Source: Ignavibacteriota bacterium (GTDB lineage Bacteria > Bacteroidota > Ignavibacteria > UBA10030). From it: DNA of 50,263 nucleotides. Where the stretch lies: contig PMZI01000083.1 in assembly GCA_003170475.1 (NCBI GenBank), positions 30,637 through 80,899 on the forward strand, given 5' to 3'. Position numbers and translations under genes: made by a program. A model generated the notes under the pieces. That model saw only the letters and a list, made by a program, of their open reading frames with translations. It was not told the origin of the DNA and did no database searches. How positions within the stretch are numbered: position 1 is the stretch's first letter; each line of letters begins with the position of its first letter. Below are positions 25,961-35,813 of the stretch, one piece after another.

Positions 25961-28900
25961 AGTGACTATCACCGGCGTTGGAATAGAATTCCCTTCCGGA
26001 CAATCCGGTGATAAGTGGTGGAGCGGGCTCATACACGTTGAAGGACTGATGTATATCAAGATATCCGGACTCAGAGTTGTGAACTCTGAGACGAGTGGGA
26101 TCCTTGTGACTCAAAGTCGTCACATTACGATCGAGAAGAATTACACAGATAGCACGTACTCCTCTGGAATAGTAGTCAATGGTAGTTACGACATAGCGGT
26201 TGACGCCAATGAGGTTGCACACGCATGCACGGGCCTCGATCAAGAATGTGTTTCCATTATGTCAACAGACACCTTTGAAATAAAGAACAATCGCGTTCAT
26301 GATGGATTGCAGGAAGGGATTGATGTGAAGGTAGGATCCTCCAATGGGATCGTGTGCACAAATGAAGTGTATAACCAGACAGGGCGCCCTCCTGGGATCT
26401 ACATAGACGCTTTCAGCGGCCATGAGTTCAATATCGACGTATTTGACAACATCTCTCATGATAACGGCTTCGGTTTTGATATAGGCTGCGAGGATGGCGG
26501 GCTCCTGCAAGCGATCAAGATACATCACAACAAAGCGTATAACAATGGTAGAGGTCTCTGGGTAGGAGGCTGGGGAGTAGCTGGGGTGAAACATCAGTTC
26601 AGTAACATATCAATCTATGGTAATGAGTTCTATAACAACGATGTGGGGCTTGAAATAGGCGGCTACACAGGAACGGACATTGACAGCATTGGCGTTTTCA
26701 ACAACCTGATCTATCGCAATAAAGGTGTGGGGGTGCGGATCACGCGCTATGACGGACCGACAGGCGATTTTGCGATCCGAAACGTTTCGGTAATCAACAA
26801 CACGATCTATGGAAACGGCACAGTGGGAAATGGGTGGGACGCAGATAATGGGGGCATAAATATTTTCAACATCACTCCTGTGAATATGGTGGTTCGAGAC
26901 AACATTCTCAGCAATAATACCGTTTGCACTATCCATGTTTCGCCGGAGGTTCTCGCTGGGAGTCTCGCGATCGACTACAATTTCTTCGATGGGTTTCGGA
27001 ATTTTCTGGACGAGACAGCAGGGACAAACGCAGTCTATGGAATTCCATTGTTCGTCGATTCTTTGAGGAATGATTATCATCTACGGTCTGCTTCACCATG
27101 TATTGACAAAGGAAATCCCGCTCAGCAATACAACGATCCAGCAGATCAGAGCAAACCTGGATATGCTCTATATCCTGCTCAGGGCACACTACGAAACGAC
27201 ATGGGTGCTTACGGTGGTCCGTATGCGAGTTCGACGGATGTGGTGATCACTGCGCCGCCATCGGCGCCAAGCCTTGCCGTACCGGCGAACGGTGCAAAGA
27301 GTGTGTCGATCAGTCCAACGCTGAGCTGGGAAAGAGCAATGGGAGCATCGACATATCGATTACAGGTATCGCTTGATTCATGGTTCTCAATGATCGTCGT
27401 AGACGATTCAACGATGAGCGAAACACTCAGACCCATCGGGCCGCTGCAGAATGGAACGACATTCTTCTGGCGTGTCAACGGGAAGAACGAAGGAGGGACG
27501 AGCGACTGGTCGTCGGTGCGGAGTTTCACGACGATTGCAGCAACGCCACTCGGACCGGCGTACTACGTTTCACCGATCGGCAACGACTCAAATCCGGGAA
27601 CAGAAACGCTGCCTTGGAAGACACTTGCGAAAGCTGGCTCGGCGGCGACAGCTGGTGTGACTGTATTCATTAAGCAAGGCACCTACAACGAGCGCCTTGT
27701 GCCAGTGAACTCCGGGACGGCAGACGGACCCATCACATTCACATCCTATCCGGGTGATTCCGTGACCATCGATGGAACGGGGATGATATTCCCCGGTCCA
27801 CGAGATGGAGTTAGGGCTTGGACGGGACTAGTACATGTTCAAGGTCTGAAATACATCAAAATATCCGCTCTCAGGGTTCGAAACTCGGACGCTACTGGAA
27901 TCTTCGTTGCACAGAGCAGCAACGTCACCATTGGGGGAAACTACACGGACAGTACTTACTCTCCTGGAATACAAGTAGACTACAGCGATAATGTTGTGGT
28001 CCAAGCCAATGAAGTTGTTCATGCATGCACGGGTCTAGATCAAGAATGCATTTCCTTCACGTCAACGCGCAACTTTGAGATAAAGAACAATCGCGTTCAT
28101 GATGGCCTGCAAGAAGGAATCGATGTGAAGGTGGGTTGCTCAAATGGAACCGTGCGCAACAATGAAGTGTACAACCAGAAAGGGCGCCCTGCTGGAATCT
28201 ACATAGACGCTTTTAGCGGCCATGAGTTCAACATCGACGTATTTGAAAACATCTGCCACGACAACGGAATTGGTATTACTGTAGGCTGCGAGAATGGAGG
28301 GCTCCTTGAGGCAATCAAGATACATCACAACAAAGTGTACAACAATGGTAGGGGTTTTTGGCTGGCAGGCGTTGGTGTCTCTACTGCGAGCCATCTTTTC
28401 AACAACATACTAGTCTATGGCAATGAGTTCTATAACAACGAATTCGGATTTGAATTGGGCGGCTACACTGGGACAAACATTGACACCGTCAAAGTCTTCA
28501 ATAACCTGATCTATCGCAATAAAGGTGTGGGGGTGCGGATCACACGCTATGACGGACCGTCAGGCGATTTCGCGATACGAAACGTTTCGGTAATCAACAA
28601 CACGATCTATGGAAACGGTACAGTGGGAAATGGGTGGGACGCTGACAATGGAGGCATAAACATTTTCAACATCACTCCAGTGAATATGGTGGTTCGAGAC
28701 AACATTCTCAGCAATAACACCGTTTGCACTATCCATGTTTCGCCCGAGGTTCTCGCTGGGACTCTCGCGATCGACTACAATTTCTTCGATGGGTTCCGGA
28801 ATTTTGCGGACGAGAAAACAGGGACAAACGCAGTCTATGGAGTTCCCGCGTTCGTCGATTCACTACGCAACGATTATCACCTACGGACTTCCTCACCATG

Positions 28901-29639
28901 TATTGACAAAGGAAATCCCGCTCAGCAATACAACGATCCAGCAGATCAGAGCAAACCCGGATATGCTCTATATCCTGCTCAGGGCACGCTGCGAAATGAT
29001 ATGGGTGCTTACGGCGGCCCCTATGCCACTTCCTGGGACCTTTCAACTTCGCTGACAAAACCACAAGCGCCATTGCCCAGCTCACCGGCTGACTCTGCGA
29101 GAGGCGTATCAACAAAACCAACGTTGAGTTGGAACATGGTCTTGGGATCGGACAGATACAGAGTGCAACTCTCGACCAGCGCAAGTTTTAGCAGTAAACT
29201 CGTTGATGATTCGACGGTGACGGATTGCTATCGGCAGGTGGGTCCGCTTCAGGCCAACACGACATACTATTGGCGAGTGAGCGCAACAAATGTCGCCGGG
29301 ACGAGCAGTTATTCCGCTGTGAGGACATTTACGACGGGCGTTGCATCAGCTGTCGAGCAACAGGATGGTGCGATACCGAGAGAATATGCTTTGAAACAGA
29401 ATTATCCTAATCCGTTTAACCCATCCACGACCATCCGGTTTGAATTGCCGAAGAGCAGCTATGTAAGCCTGAAGGTGTTCGACGCCTTGGGGAGAGAAAT
29501 CACAACATTGGTATCGCAGGAACTTAATCCCGGATATTTCACGATACGATGGAACGCAAATGTATCGAGCGGAATCTACTTCTATCGCCTTCAGGCAGGA
29601 CAATATGTCGAGACGAAGAAGATGGTGCTGCTGCGCTAG
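23478..29639 (+). CDS. T9SS-secreted three-module giant parallel beta-helix protein
   Basis: A 2053-aa secreted protein. The signal peptide (about 1-22, ending DSDAQ) and AAGGGGA upstream support the ATG. Order: module A with CBM-like insert and beta-helix (about 24-655), FN3 (about 663-755), module B1 (about 759-1250), FN3 (about 1255-1345), module B2 (about 1358-1850), FN3 (about 1861-1955), and a T9SS tail (from about 1969, ending KKMVLLR). Each B module opens YYVSPxGNDSNPGTE and carries VHDGLQEGIDVK and SVINNTIYGNG. B1 and B2 share long stretches of nearly identical DNA, showing internal duplication. It is a paralogue of the 16.3-kb protein with one extra B module. Function is probably polysaccharide binding or cleavage; unproven. 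Confidence 0.9.
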   Translation: MKTHTAIAVVLLLAAWPLDSDAQAKKYYVDATGGSDANSGLSPSVAWKTIDKVNASTFAPGDSILFERGEAFRGSLVPSSGSPSGYITYSAYGSGNKPKLLGAYDRSSPSDWTNQGGNIWRTKYKSVNLVGSELLPNPDFSNDLSGWQKYDDPTTGASSVFSRTTTAGEYYTGPGGARLVCINRGSNQWNSDIQLFTAVGSIKALSWYRLTFMARATRPFAMPENKIALHQYGPPFTPYASAVAPPIAITSQWTSYEAYFHASTTASDGRVTFYFGNMMPNGDTLFIDALSFKECDENPAPLNVDVGNIVFNNETSCGVLVWNRSDLNSQGKFWYDEDNDLLEMYSVSNPGTYYSHIELCMDWDIISVVNKSYFICENLDIRDGGGNGFQAAKTHHSWVKKCDFSYIGGGNITGEHPRIRGGNGATFWIGNHDNIIETCTFNQIYDTGMSEQGVDSAGFEVYNIYFRNNLISNCENSYELWAQRELSTAHDLYFENNTCLDAGKGWGRSQRPNPNGVHVQISPILAKSWNIYIRNNVFYNAVDYGIRYWWMEDTKHIIVDNNCWYQSSGSFVRIDNSSSWQTVNIIYDYSQWDTYRAATKQDSNSIHADPLLNADLTLQPASPCIDAGKSLTTVQTDYNGTARPQGAAYDIGAFEAPAWLVAPPTLLSPTDNMKQVPINPMLTWKKLPRTQKYSLAVSLTPTFSNLVLSDTTVVDTTRMIGPLQYGTIYYWRVCAKNIGGTSDWSSVRSFTTIAATPLGPSYYVSPNGNDSNPGTESLPWKTLAKAGSAATAGVTVFIKQGVYRERLVPVNSGTADAPITFTSYPGDSVTITGVGIEFPSGQSGDKWWSGLIHVEGLMYIKISGLRVVNSETSGILVTQSRHITIEKNYTDSTYSSGIVVNGSYDIAVDANEVAHACTGLDQECVSIMSTDTFEIKNNRVHDGLQEGIDVKVGSSNGIVCTNEVYNQTGRPPGIYIDAFSGHEFNIDVFDNISHDNGFGFDIGCEDGGLLQAIKIHHNKAYNNGRGLWVGGWGVAGVKHQFSNISIYGNEFYNNDVGLEIGGYTGTDIDSIGVFNNLIYRNKGVGVRITRYDGPTGDFAIRNVSVINNTIYGNGTVGNGWDADNGGINIFNITPVNMVVRDNILSNNTVCTIHVSPEVLAGSLAIDYNFFDGFRNFLDETAGTNAVYGIPLFVDSLRNDYHLRSASPCIDKGNPAQQYNDPADQSKPGYALYPAQGTLRNDMGAYGGPYASSTDVVITAPPSAPSLAVPANGAKSVSISPTLSWERAMGASTYRLQVSLDSWFSMIVVDDSTMSETLRPIGPLQNGTTFFWRVNGKNEGGTSDWSSVRSFTTIAATPLGPAYYVSPIGNDSNPGTETLPWKTLAKAGSAATAGVTVFIKQGTYNERLVPVNSGTADGPITFTSYPGDSVTIDGTGMIFPGPRDGVRAWTGLVHVQGLKYIKISALRVRNSDATGIFVAQSSNVTIGGNYTDSTYSPGIQVDYSDNVVVQANEVVHACTGLDQECISFTSTRNFEIKNNRVHDGLQEGIDVKVGCSNGTVRNNEVYNQKGRPAGIYIDAFSGHEFNIDVFENICHDNGIGITVGCENGGLLEAIKIHHNKVYNNGRGFWLAGVGVSTASHLFNNILVYGNEFYNNEFGFELGGYTGTNIDTVKVFNNLIYRNKGVGVRITRYDGPSGDFAIRNVSVINNTIYGNGTVGNGWDADNGGINIFNITPVNMVVRDNILSNNTVCTIHVSPEVLAGTLAIDYNFFDGFRNFADEKTGTNAVYGVPAFVDSLRNDYHLRTSSPCIDKGNPAQQYNDPADQSKPGYALYPAQGTLRNDMGAYGGPYATSWDLSTSLTKPQAPLPSSPADSARGVSTKPTLSWNMVLGSDRYRVQLSTSASFSSKLVDDSTVTDCYRQVGPLQANTTYYWRVSATNVAGTSSYSAVRTFTTGVASAVEQQDGAIPREYALKQNYPNPFNPSTTIRFELPKSSYVSLKVFDALGREITTLVSQELNPGYFTIRWNANVSSGIYFYRLQAGQYVETKKMVLLR
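25752..29035 (+). repeat. Internal duplication of beta-helix module B (B1 and B2)
   Basis: B1 (about 25752-27230) and B2 (about 27550-29035) are arranged head to tail within one gene. Long segments are nearly identical, for example 26690-27010 and 28490-28810 (aataaaggtgtgggggtgcg; cagtgggaaatgggtgggac). Similar modules also occur at 18567-20060, 29740-31215 and 31545-32995. Confidence 0.85.
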
Positions 29640-29651
29640 AGAGGTTCGACA

Positions 29652-32600
29652 ATGAGACGAAAAAAAACAAGACGACTGACTGTGATCATTCTTTGTCTCT
29701 TGCCATTCTTTTGTGCAGGGCGCTTGCACGCTCAAACGGGACCAACTTACTTCTATGTTTCTCCGACCGGCAATGACTCGAATCCTGGGACAGAAGCGCT
29801 TCCTTGGAAGACCCTTGCGAAAGCAGGTTCAGCGGCTACTGCTGGTGCCACAGTTTTCATCAAACAGGGGATCTACCGCGAGCGCCTGGTGCCTGTGAAC
29901 TCCGGCCGGCCAGACGCACCCATCACTTTCACGTCCTACCCGGGTGATTCTGTGACCATAAATGGTCTGGGGATACAACTGCCTTCGGGACGGGGAAGTG
30001 GCAGGTGGTGGTGTGGGCTCATACACGTCGAAGGATTGTCTTATCTCAAGATTTCGGGACTCAGGATTGTGAACTCGGAGGCGAGTGGAATTCTTGCCAC
30101 AAATTGCAGTCATATTACTATTGAGAAAAACTACACTGACAGCACTTTCTCATGTGGGATAGTAGTGAACGGCTGCAATGACATTGTGGTTGATGCCAAC
30201 GAAGTCGTTCACGGATGTACAGGCCTTGATCAAGAATGCATTTCATTTATGTCGACAAACAGTTTTGAGATAAAGAACAATCGCGTCCATGACGGTCGTA
30301 CAGAGGGAATTGATGTCAAAGTGGGTTCGTCAAATGGTGTTGTGAAAAACAATGAAGTATATCTTCAGGGAGTACCAGACCGAGGACCCGCTGGTATCTA
30401 CATAGAGGCGTGGGACAAGCACGAATTCAACATCGACGTATTTGACAATTCGTGCCATCATAACACCGGCGGTTTTGCCGTCGCATCCGAAAATGGTGGA
30501 TTGCTTGATGCCATCAGGTTGCACAACAACAAGTCATACAGAAATGTGAGGGTTGGATTCAGCGTTGGAGGGTGGGGTATAGCGCAAACGCATCTGATGA
30601 AGAATATTGAATTTTATGGAAACGCTTCGTACGAAAACCAATTCGGATTCGAAATCGGAGGACACTCGGGGACCGTCGTCGATAGCATCCGGATACACAA
30701 CAATTTGATCTATCACAACGGAACCACTGGTGTAACAATGGGTGGATACGATGCGCCACCAGCCCCGTTTGTAGTTGGAAGAATTGAAATAATCAACAAC
30801 ACGATCTTTGGAAATGGAACATCAAGCAATGGGTGGGGCGATGGCGGCATCAATTTCGCGAACATGAGCCCCCAGATCATCGTCGTTAGAAACAACATCC
30901 TGAGCAGCAATGCCGCGTATACGATTTGTGTTCAGCCGGAGGTTCCACGAGTGAATGTCACCATTGACTACAATTTCTTCGATGGGTTCCGAAATTTCCC
31001 AAATGAGACAGCAGGGACAAATCCGGTCTATGGCGATCCGCTATTCGTAGATTCTTTGAGGATCGATTATCATCTGAAAGCGACTTCGCCGTGTATCGAC
31101 AAAGGGCACCCCGATCAAGTGTACAACGATCCGAGTGATCCAAACAAACCGGGTTGCGCGCTGTACCCTGCTCAGGGAACGCTTCGAAACGATCTAGGTG
31201 CGTACGGCGGTCCCTATGCGGGCTCTTCGGATCTGTTCATCATTGCACCCCCATCGGCACCGATCCTTGCGGGACCTGCAGATGCTGTGAAGAGCGCGTC
31301 GGTCTCTCCGGCGCTCAGCTGGGATAGGGCCATGAGTGCGGTCACTTATCGGTTGCAGGTCTCGCTCACTTCGTGGTTCTCGACAATCATTGTCGACGAT
31401 TCGACGATTACGGAGACATTCAAGACCGTCGGACCATTGCAGAACGGAACGACGTACTTCTGGCGCGTCAATGCAAAGAACCAAGGGGGAACGAGTGCCT
31501 GGTCGCAGGTGAGGAATTTCACGACGACGGTCGCAGCACCACTTGGAATAGCGTACTATGTTTCACCGACCGGCAACGACTCGAATCCTGGGACAGAAAC
31601 GCTTCCTTGGAAAACACTTGCGAAAGCGGGTTCGGCGGCTACGGCTGGTGCGACTGTGTTCATCAAGCAAGGCGTTTACCGGGAGCGCTTTGTCCCTGTG
31701 AACTCCGGGACGGCAGACAAACCGATCACATTCACATCCTATCCGGGTGATTCCGTGATCATCACTGGAGTGGGAATGATGCCGCCTCCAGGCTGGTTAG
31801 ACGGGCTTGTATATATTAGGAACCTGAGCTATATCAAGATCAGCGGACTCAAGATCTTGAATTCGGCACATGTAGGCATTGTTGTTGAGGTCTGCAGCCA
31901 CATCACCATCGAAAAGAATTACGTTGACAGCACGTTCAGTCCCGGGATCAAAGTGCACGCTTCCGACTACATCATAGTTGACGGCAATGAAGTTGTTCGC
32001 GGTTGCTTTGGCCTGGAAGAGGAATGCATATGTATTTCAGTGGTAGACCTTTTTGAAGTGAGGAACAATCGCGTCCACGACGGCTTCACGGAAGGGATAT
32101 GCGTGAAGAATGTTTCAAACGGTATTGTCACCAGAAATGAAGTGTACAACCAAAGGGATCGCTTTGGCATCTACACGGGAACCTGGGACGGGCATCAGTT
32201 CAACATTGAGGTATTTGACAACATCTCCCACGACAACCTTCAAGGTTTTGGTATCTCGTCTGAGAACGGAGGTTTGCTTGAAGGAATACGAGTGCATCAT
32301 AACAAAGCATATAACAACGATAGAGGTTTTTGGGTGAACGGTGGAGGCGTGAACCCACAGAAGCATCCCATGAAGAACATTGCAATCTATGCAAATGAAT
32401 TCCACGAAAACCGCGTCGGCCTTGACATCGGCGGTCTAGTGGGGATGACACTAGACAGCATCAGAATCTACAATAATCTGATCTATCACAACACAACGGG
32501 AGTGGGGATATCCCGGTATGATGGCTCCTCGGGCGAGTATGTGCTGCGAAACATTGAAATAGTCAATAACACAATCTATGGAAATGGCATATCGAGCAAT

Positions 32601-33602
32601 GGGTGGGCAGACGGGGGCATAATTCTCTCGAACATCAGCCCCGAAAGTATTCTTATTCGCAACAACATATTGAGCAGCAACGCCGCCTTCTCCATTTCTG
32701 TCCAGCCGGAGGTTCCATTTTCGAGTGTCACCATTGACTACAACTTCTTCAGTGGGTTCCGGAATGTCCAGTACGAAAAAGCAGGGGCCAACCCAGTCTA
32801 TGGAACTCCATCGTTCGTCGACTCGTTGAGGAACGATTATCATCTGCAAGCAACTTCACCATGCATCGACAAAGGAAATCCTGCTCAACAGTACAACGAT
32901 CCAGTAGATCCAGGCAAACCGGGGTATGCTCTGCACCCAGCGCAGGGCACGCTTCGGAACGATGTGGGTTCTTACGGTGGCCCCTATGCAACTTCCTGGG
33001 ACCTGTCAACTTCGCTGACAAAACCACAAGCGCCATTGCCCAACTCACCGGCTGACTCTGCAAGAGGTCTATCAACAAAGCCAACGTTGAGTTGGAATAT
33101 GATCCTGGGAACTGACAGGTACAGAGTGCAGCTCTCAACAAGCCTGAACTTTAGCAACAAGATCGTCGATGATTCGACTGTGACTGATTGCTATCGGCAG
33201 GTGGGTCCGCTTCAGGCCAACACGATATACTATTGGCGAGTGAGCGGTACAAATGTCGCCGGGACGAGCAGTTATTCCGCTGTGAGGACATTTACGACGG
33301 GCGTTGCATCAGCTGTTGAGCAGCTTAACGGTTCGGTACCGACAGAATATGCCTTGAGACAGAATTATCCCAATCCGTTTAACCCATCCACGACCATCCG
33401 GTTTGAATTGCCGAAGAGCAGCTATGTAAGCCTGAAGGTGTTCGACGCCTTGGGGAGAGAAATCACAACATTGGTATCGCAGGAACTTAATCCCGGATAT
33501 TTCACGATACGATGGAACGCGAACGTATCGAGCGGCATCTATTTCTACCGCTTGCAGGCGGGAGAATTTACAGAGACAAAAAAGATGATATTATTGAGAT
33601 AG
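29652..33602 (+). CDS. T9SS-secreted beta-helix protein with two B modules
   Basis: A 1316-aa secreted protein whose ATG lies 12 nt after the previous stop, with gagaggtt upstream, so it is probably in one transcript with the preceding giant gene. The signal peptide (about 1-27: basic MRRKKTRR, hydrophobic core, ending RLHAQ) is unusually basic. B module 1 spans about 31-525, FN3 about 533-625, B module 2 about 632-1115, FN3 about 1123-1215, and the T9SS tail starts near 1231 and ends KKMILLR. It lacks the A module. The last FN3 plus tail is almost identical in DNA to that of the 2053-aa neighbour, whereas the B modules are more diverged. Role as for the neighbours: surface beta-helix, activity unknown. 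Confidence 0.9.
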   Translation: MRRKKTRRLTVIILCLLPFFCAGRLHAQTGPTYFYVSPTGNDSNPGTEALPWKTLAKAGSAATAGATVFIKQGIYRERLVPVNSGRPDAPITFTSYPGDSVTINGLGIQLPSGRGSGRWWCGLIHVEGLSYLKISGLRIVNSEASGILATNCSHITIEKNYTDSTFSCGIVVNGCNDIVVDANEVVHGCTGLDQECISFMSTNSFEIKNNRVHDGRTEGIDVKVGSSNGVVKNNEVYLQGVPDRGPAGIYIEAWDKHEFNIDVFDNSCHHNTGGFAVASENGGLLDAIRLHNNKSYRNVRVGFSVGGWGIAQTHLMKNIEFYGNASYENQFGFEIGGHSGTVVDSIRIHNNLIYHNGTTGVTMGGYDAPPAPFVVGRIEIINNTIFGNGTSSNGWGDGGINFANMSPQIIVVRNNILSSNAAYTICVQPEVPRVNVTIDYNFFDGFRNFPNETAGTNPVYGDPLFVDSLRIDYHLKATSPCIDKGHPDQVYNDPSDPNKPGCALYPAQGTLRNDLGAYGGPYAGSSDLFIIAPPSAPILAGPADAVKSASVSPALSWDRAMSAVTYRLQVSLTSWFSTIIVDDSTITETFKTVGPLQNGTTYFWRVNAKNQGGTSAWSQVRNFTTTVAAPLGIAYYVSPTGNDSNPGTETLPWKTLAKAGSAATAGATVFIKQGVYRERFVPVNSGTADKPITFTSYPGDSVIITGVGMMPPPGWLDGLVYIRNLSYIKISGLKILNSAHVGIVVEVCSHITIEKNYVDSTFSPGIKVHASDYIIVDGNEVVRGCFGLEEECICISVVDLFEVRNNRVHDGFTEGICVKNVSNGIVTRNEVYNQRDRFGIYTGTWDGHQFNIEVFDNISHDNLQGFGISSENGGLLEGIRVHHNKAYNNDRGFWVNGGGVNPQKHPMKNIAIYANEFHENRVGLDIGGLVGMTLDSIRIYNNLIYHNTTGVGISRYDGSSGEYVLRNIEIVNNTIYGNGISSNGWADGGIILSNISPESILIRNNILSSNAAFSISVQPEVPFSSVTIDYNFFSGFRNVQYEKAGANPVYGTPSFVDSLRNDYHLQATSPCIDKGNPAQQYNDPVDPGKPGYALHPAQGTLRNDVGSYGGPYATSWDLSTSLTKPQAPLPNSPADSARGLSTKPTLSWNMILGTDRYRVQLSTSLNFSNKIVDDSTVTDCYRQVGPLQANTIYYWRVSGTNVAGTSSYSAVRTFTTGVASAVEQLNGSVPTEYALRQNYPNPFNPSTTIRFELPKSSYVSLKVFDALGREITTLVSQELNPGYFTIRWNANVSSGIYFYRLQAGEFTETKKMILLR

Positions 33603-33931
33603 GGTTGCTTTGAGAACTACCATTCGATCACTGGGCTTCTTGCTCAATATGTTGTTTGCTTGATTTTGTGTTGAAGCCGATTGCATGCAACGCATTCTGA
33701 CGCATCACTGTATTCCGGAAAGAGTGTTCGGAGGCATCATGGCACACCTTCGCGCTACAATTGTTCTCTCACTCTTTCTCTTGCAGCCAAGACTACAGGC
33801 AATTCATTCTTGTCAACCTTGATCAAGGTTTTGGCCATCACTTTTCACACGTTTGCCTTTGTTCGATGCTATCGTTACTTTGCATCACCCTCTCGCACCG
33901 TTCCATCCTTTCCAACCAACAAGAGATCTCT
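33603..33931. other. 329-bp intergenic stretch
   Basis: No gene or strong hairpin is seen. Short open frames here lack any family resemblance. The stretch probably holds the promoter of the sulfatase-modifying-fold gene. Confidence 0.5.
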
Positions 33932-35062
33932 ATGAATCGGATTGTTGCGTTTGTCTTGCTTGCTCTGTGTTCTTCGATCTCAGTTGCCCAAATACCAACG
34001 ATGGTGCCGGTTGCAGGCGGCACATTTACAGATGGCTCTACTCCGGTCTCAATCAGCAGCTTCAACATCGACAAATATGAAGTCACGTACGAACTCTGGA
34101 CAGCTGTCAGAAACTGGGGCTTGATTCATGGCTACACCGATCTTCCAAGTGGAGGAAATGGATACCTTCCGGTCGGGACGAATAACCCGGTTACAACTGT
34201 GAACTGGTATGATATTGTGAAATGGTGCAATGCGCGTTCCGAAAAGGATGGTTTGACCCCGGTCTATTATACAAACAGCACGCAAAGCACGGTCTGTCGC
34301 ATCGGAGAGACGGTTATCAACAACGATGCGGTTAAATGGAATGCTAACGGGTATCGTTTGCCCACTGAAGCAGAGTGGGAATTTGCTGCTCGGGGAGGGA
34401 CCCAAACCCACGGCTCTACTTACAGCGGTAGCAACACTGTGGGAGATGTGGCATGGTATTCTGAAAACTCGGGACAATCTACTCACACGGTGGGGCAGAA
34501 GACGGCAAATGAGCTTGGGATTTACGACATGAGCGGCAATGTCTATGAATGGTGCTGGGACTGGTGGGGCCCCGCGTATCCATCCGGAGGAACGGCTGAT
34601 CCGAAAGGGCCATCATCAACACAATCATGGCGTTGTCTTCGCGGGGGTTCTTTCCTCTCCCCCGAGACTTACTGTTTGGTCCATGATCGCGCCTACTACT
34701 ACCGCGACCCGGGTGTCATCTACTCCGGCAACGGCTTTCGATGTGCCCAGTCGGCTGCACAGCAGGTTACTTCGGCAAATCGTGGTGCAGGTGATCTCCC
34801 CCGGGATTTTGCACTTAACCAGAACTATCCAAATCCTTTCAATCCCAGCACAACCATCAGCTACTCATTGCCGAAGGCCGCAATTGTTTCGCTTCGGATT
34901 TTCAACGCCCTTGGTCAAGAAGTAGCAACGCTCGTGAATGAACAAAAGGAAGCCGGCTATTACCAGGTCCAATGGAACGCCAATGTCTCAAGCGGCATCT
35001 ACTTCTATCGTTTGCAGGCCGGAGAATACGTGGAGACGAAGAAGATGATTCTGTTGAAGTAA
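33932..35062 (+). CDS. T9SS-secreted formylglycine-generating-enzyme-fold (SUMF1/PvdO-like) protein
   Basis: A 376-aa secreted protein. A signal peptide (about 1-20: [15 protein letters not shown]..., ending SVAQ) marks the ATG at 33932; the longer frame upstream has no support. The FGE-sulfatase domain (about 25-275) is shown by [13 protein letters not shown], [51 protein letters not shown] and a final GFRCA. The T9SS tail ([12 protein letters not shown], ending KKMILLK) makes up the last ~85 aa. The fold is shared by true formylglycine-generating enzymes and by many non-enzymatic surface proteins; no sulfatase gene is nearby, so enzyme activity cannot be assumed. Confidence 0.92.
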   Translation: MNRIVAFVLLALCSSISVAQIPTMVPVAGGTFTDGSTPVSISSFNIDKYEVTYELWTAVRNWGLIHGYTDLPSGGNGYLPVGTNNPVTTVNWYDIVKWCNARSEKDGLTPVYYTNSTQSTVCRIGETVINNDAVKWNANGYRLPTEAEWEFAARGGTQTHGSTYSGSNTVGDVAWYSENSGQSTHTVGQKTANELGIYDMSGNVYEWCWDWWGPAYPSGGTADPKGPSSTQSWRCLRGGSFLSPETYCLVHDRAYYYRDPGVIYSGNGFRCAQSAAQQVTSANRGAGDLPRDFALNQNYPNPFNPSTTISYSLPKAAIVSLRIFNALGQEVATLVNEQKEAGYYQVQWNANVSSGIYFYRLQAGEYVETKKMILLK

Positions 35063-35086
35063 TCCTACACCACTAAACGTCACACC

Positions 35087-35116
35087 AAAGGCTCAGCGAT
35101 TTGCTGGGCCTTTCAT
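35087..35116 (+). terminator. Rho-independent terminator after the FGE-fold gene
   Basis: aaaggctcagc (35087-35097), loop gattt, gctgggccttt (35103-35113): an 11-bp stem with one G-T pair, lying 25 bp after the stop. The T-tract is short, so efficiency is uncertain. Confidence 0.75.
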
Positions 35117-35189
35117 ATTTCTGCGCAAATATATTTCCCCTTCAAATAGCCATCAGGATCCTTCAAGAGTCTTTGCCATTCCAACTTTG

Positions 35190-35440
35190 CCACAAAACCC
35201 ATAGACCCTGTGGCAATGTCTAACTTACTTTGTCAGATTGTCCGTTAGACAAAATTGTGTCTAACTGTCTAATTGTCGAACTGGAAGTTTGTCAGTTCGC
35301 CACAGACCCTATAGGTTGATGACAATGTCGAACTTCTACTTTGTCACTTTGCCAAATGGCGAACTTCTTGTCTAATTGTCAAATTGGCAAATCCGTACCG
35401 TGAAGTTTGCCAGATTGCCACACTCTATAGGGATGTTGTC
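35190..35440. repeat. Degenerate tandem repeat, period about 110-118 bp
   Basis: Units start at ccacaaaaccc (35190), ccacagaccc (35300) and ccacactc (35418). Each is preceded by a related box (ccaactttg, gtttgtcagttcg, gtttgccagattg) and contains catagaccc/ccctatagg/tctataggg and many ttgtc/attg/tgcca words. The sequence is low in complexity and probably noncoding. Confidence 0.7.
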
Positions 35441-35485
35441 GATGTGACGAAGTGTGGATCTGACCTCAGTAAGGATTGTACCAGC

Positions 35486-35680
35486 GAGGATAAAAAAACC
35501 CCACCATGCCTGTATAAAACCGCGAATGTGTACTGAATTCGAAGGGTGTCGAATCCGCGATCAGAGATAGGATCCGAGCAGATTGGGGAATGTCAGAGGG
35601 AGGATAAAAAAACACTACTAATCGGTACATAATCGCGAAAAGCGAACCAATTTCGAAAGGTTCAATCGCGACTTCAATCG
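35486..35680. repeat. Imperfect direct repeat headed by gaggataaaaaaac
   Basis: gaggataaaaaaac occurs at 35486-35499 and again at 35600-35613, 114 bp apart, each followed by a related stretch (ataaaaccgcgaa...attcgaa and acataatcgcgaa...tttcgaa). The spacing is close to the period of the neighbouring repeat. Confidence 0.7.
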
Positions 35681-35813
35681 ATTCGCGTAATCGCGCGCGG
35701 CGTGATGAGTTGCGGAACACAAGTTTGACAGAAGGCCGGTCCAGACGGGTGTTGGCATCTGCGAGGCGCAGAAGCTGATGGGGCTTAGGCTACGTTCATC
35801 CGGTGCCAAGTTG

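Larger units (their letters stand above)
35117..35813. other. Noncoding stretch with degenerate tandem repeats
   Basis: No gene is seen between the terminator and the end of the minus-strand lipoprotein gene. It holds two sets of imperfect repeats, listed separately. Confidence 0.6.
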
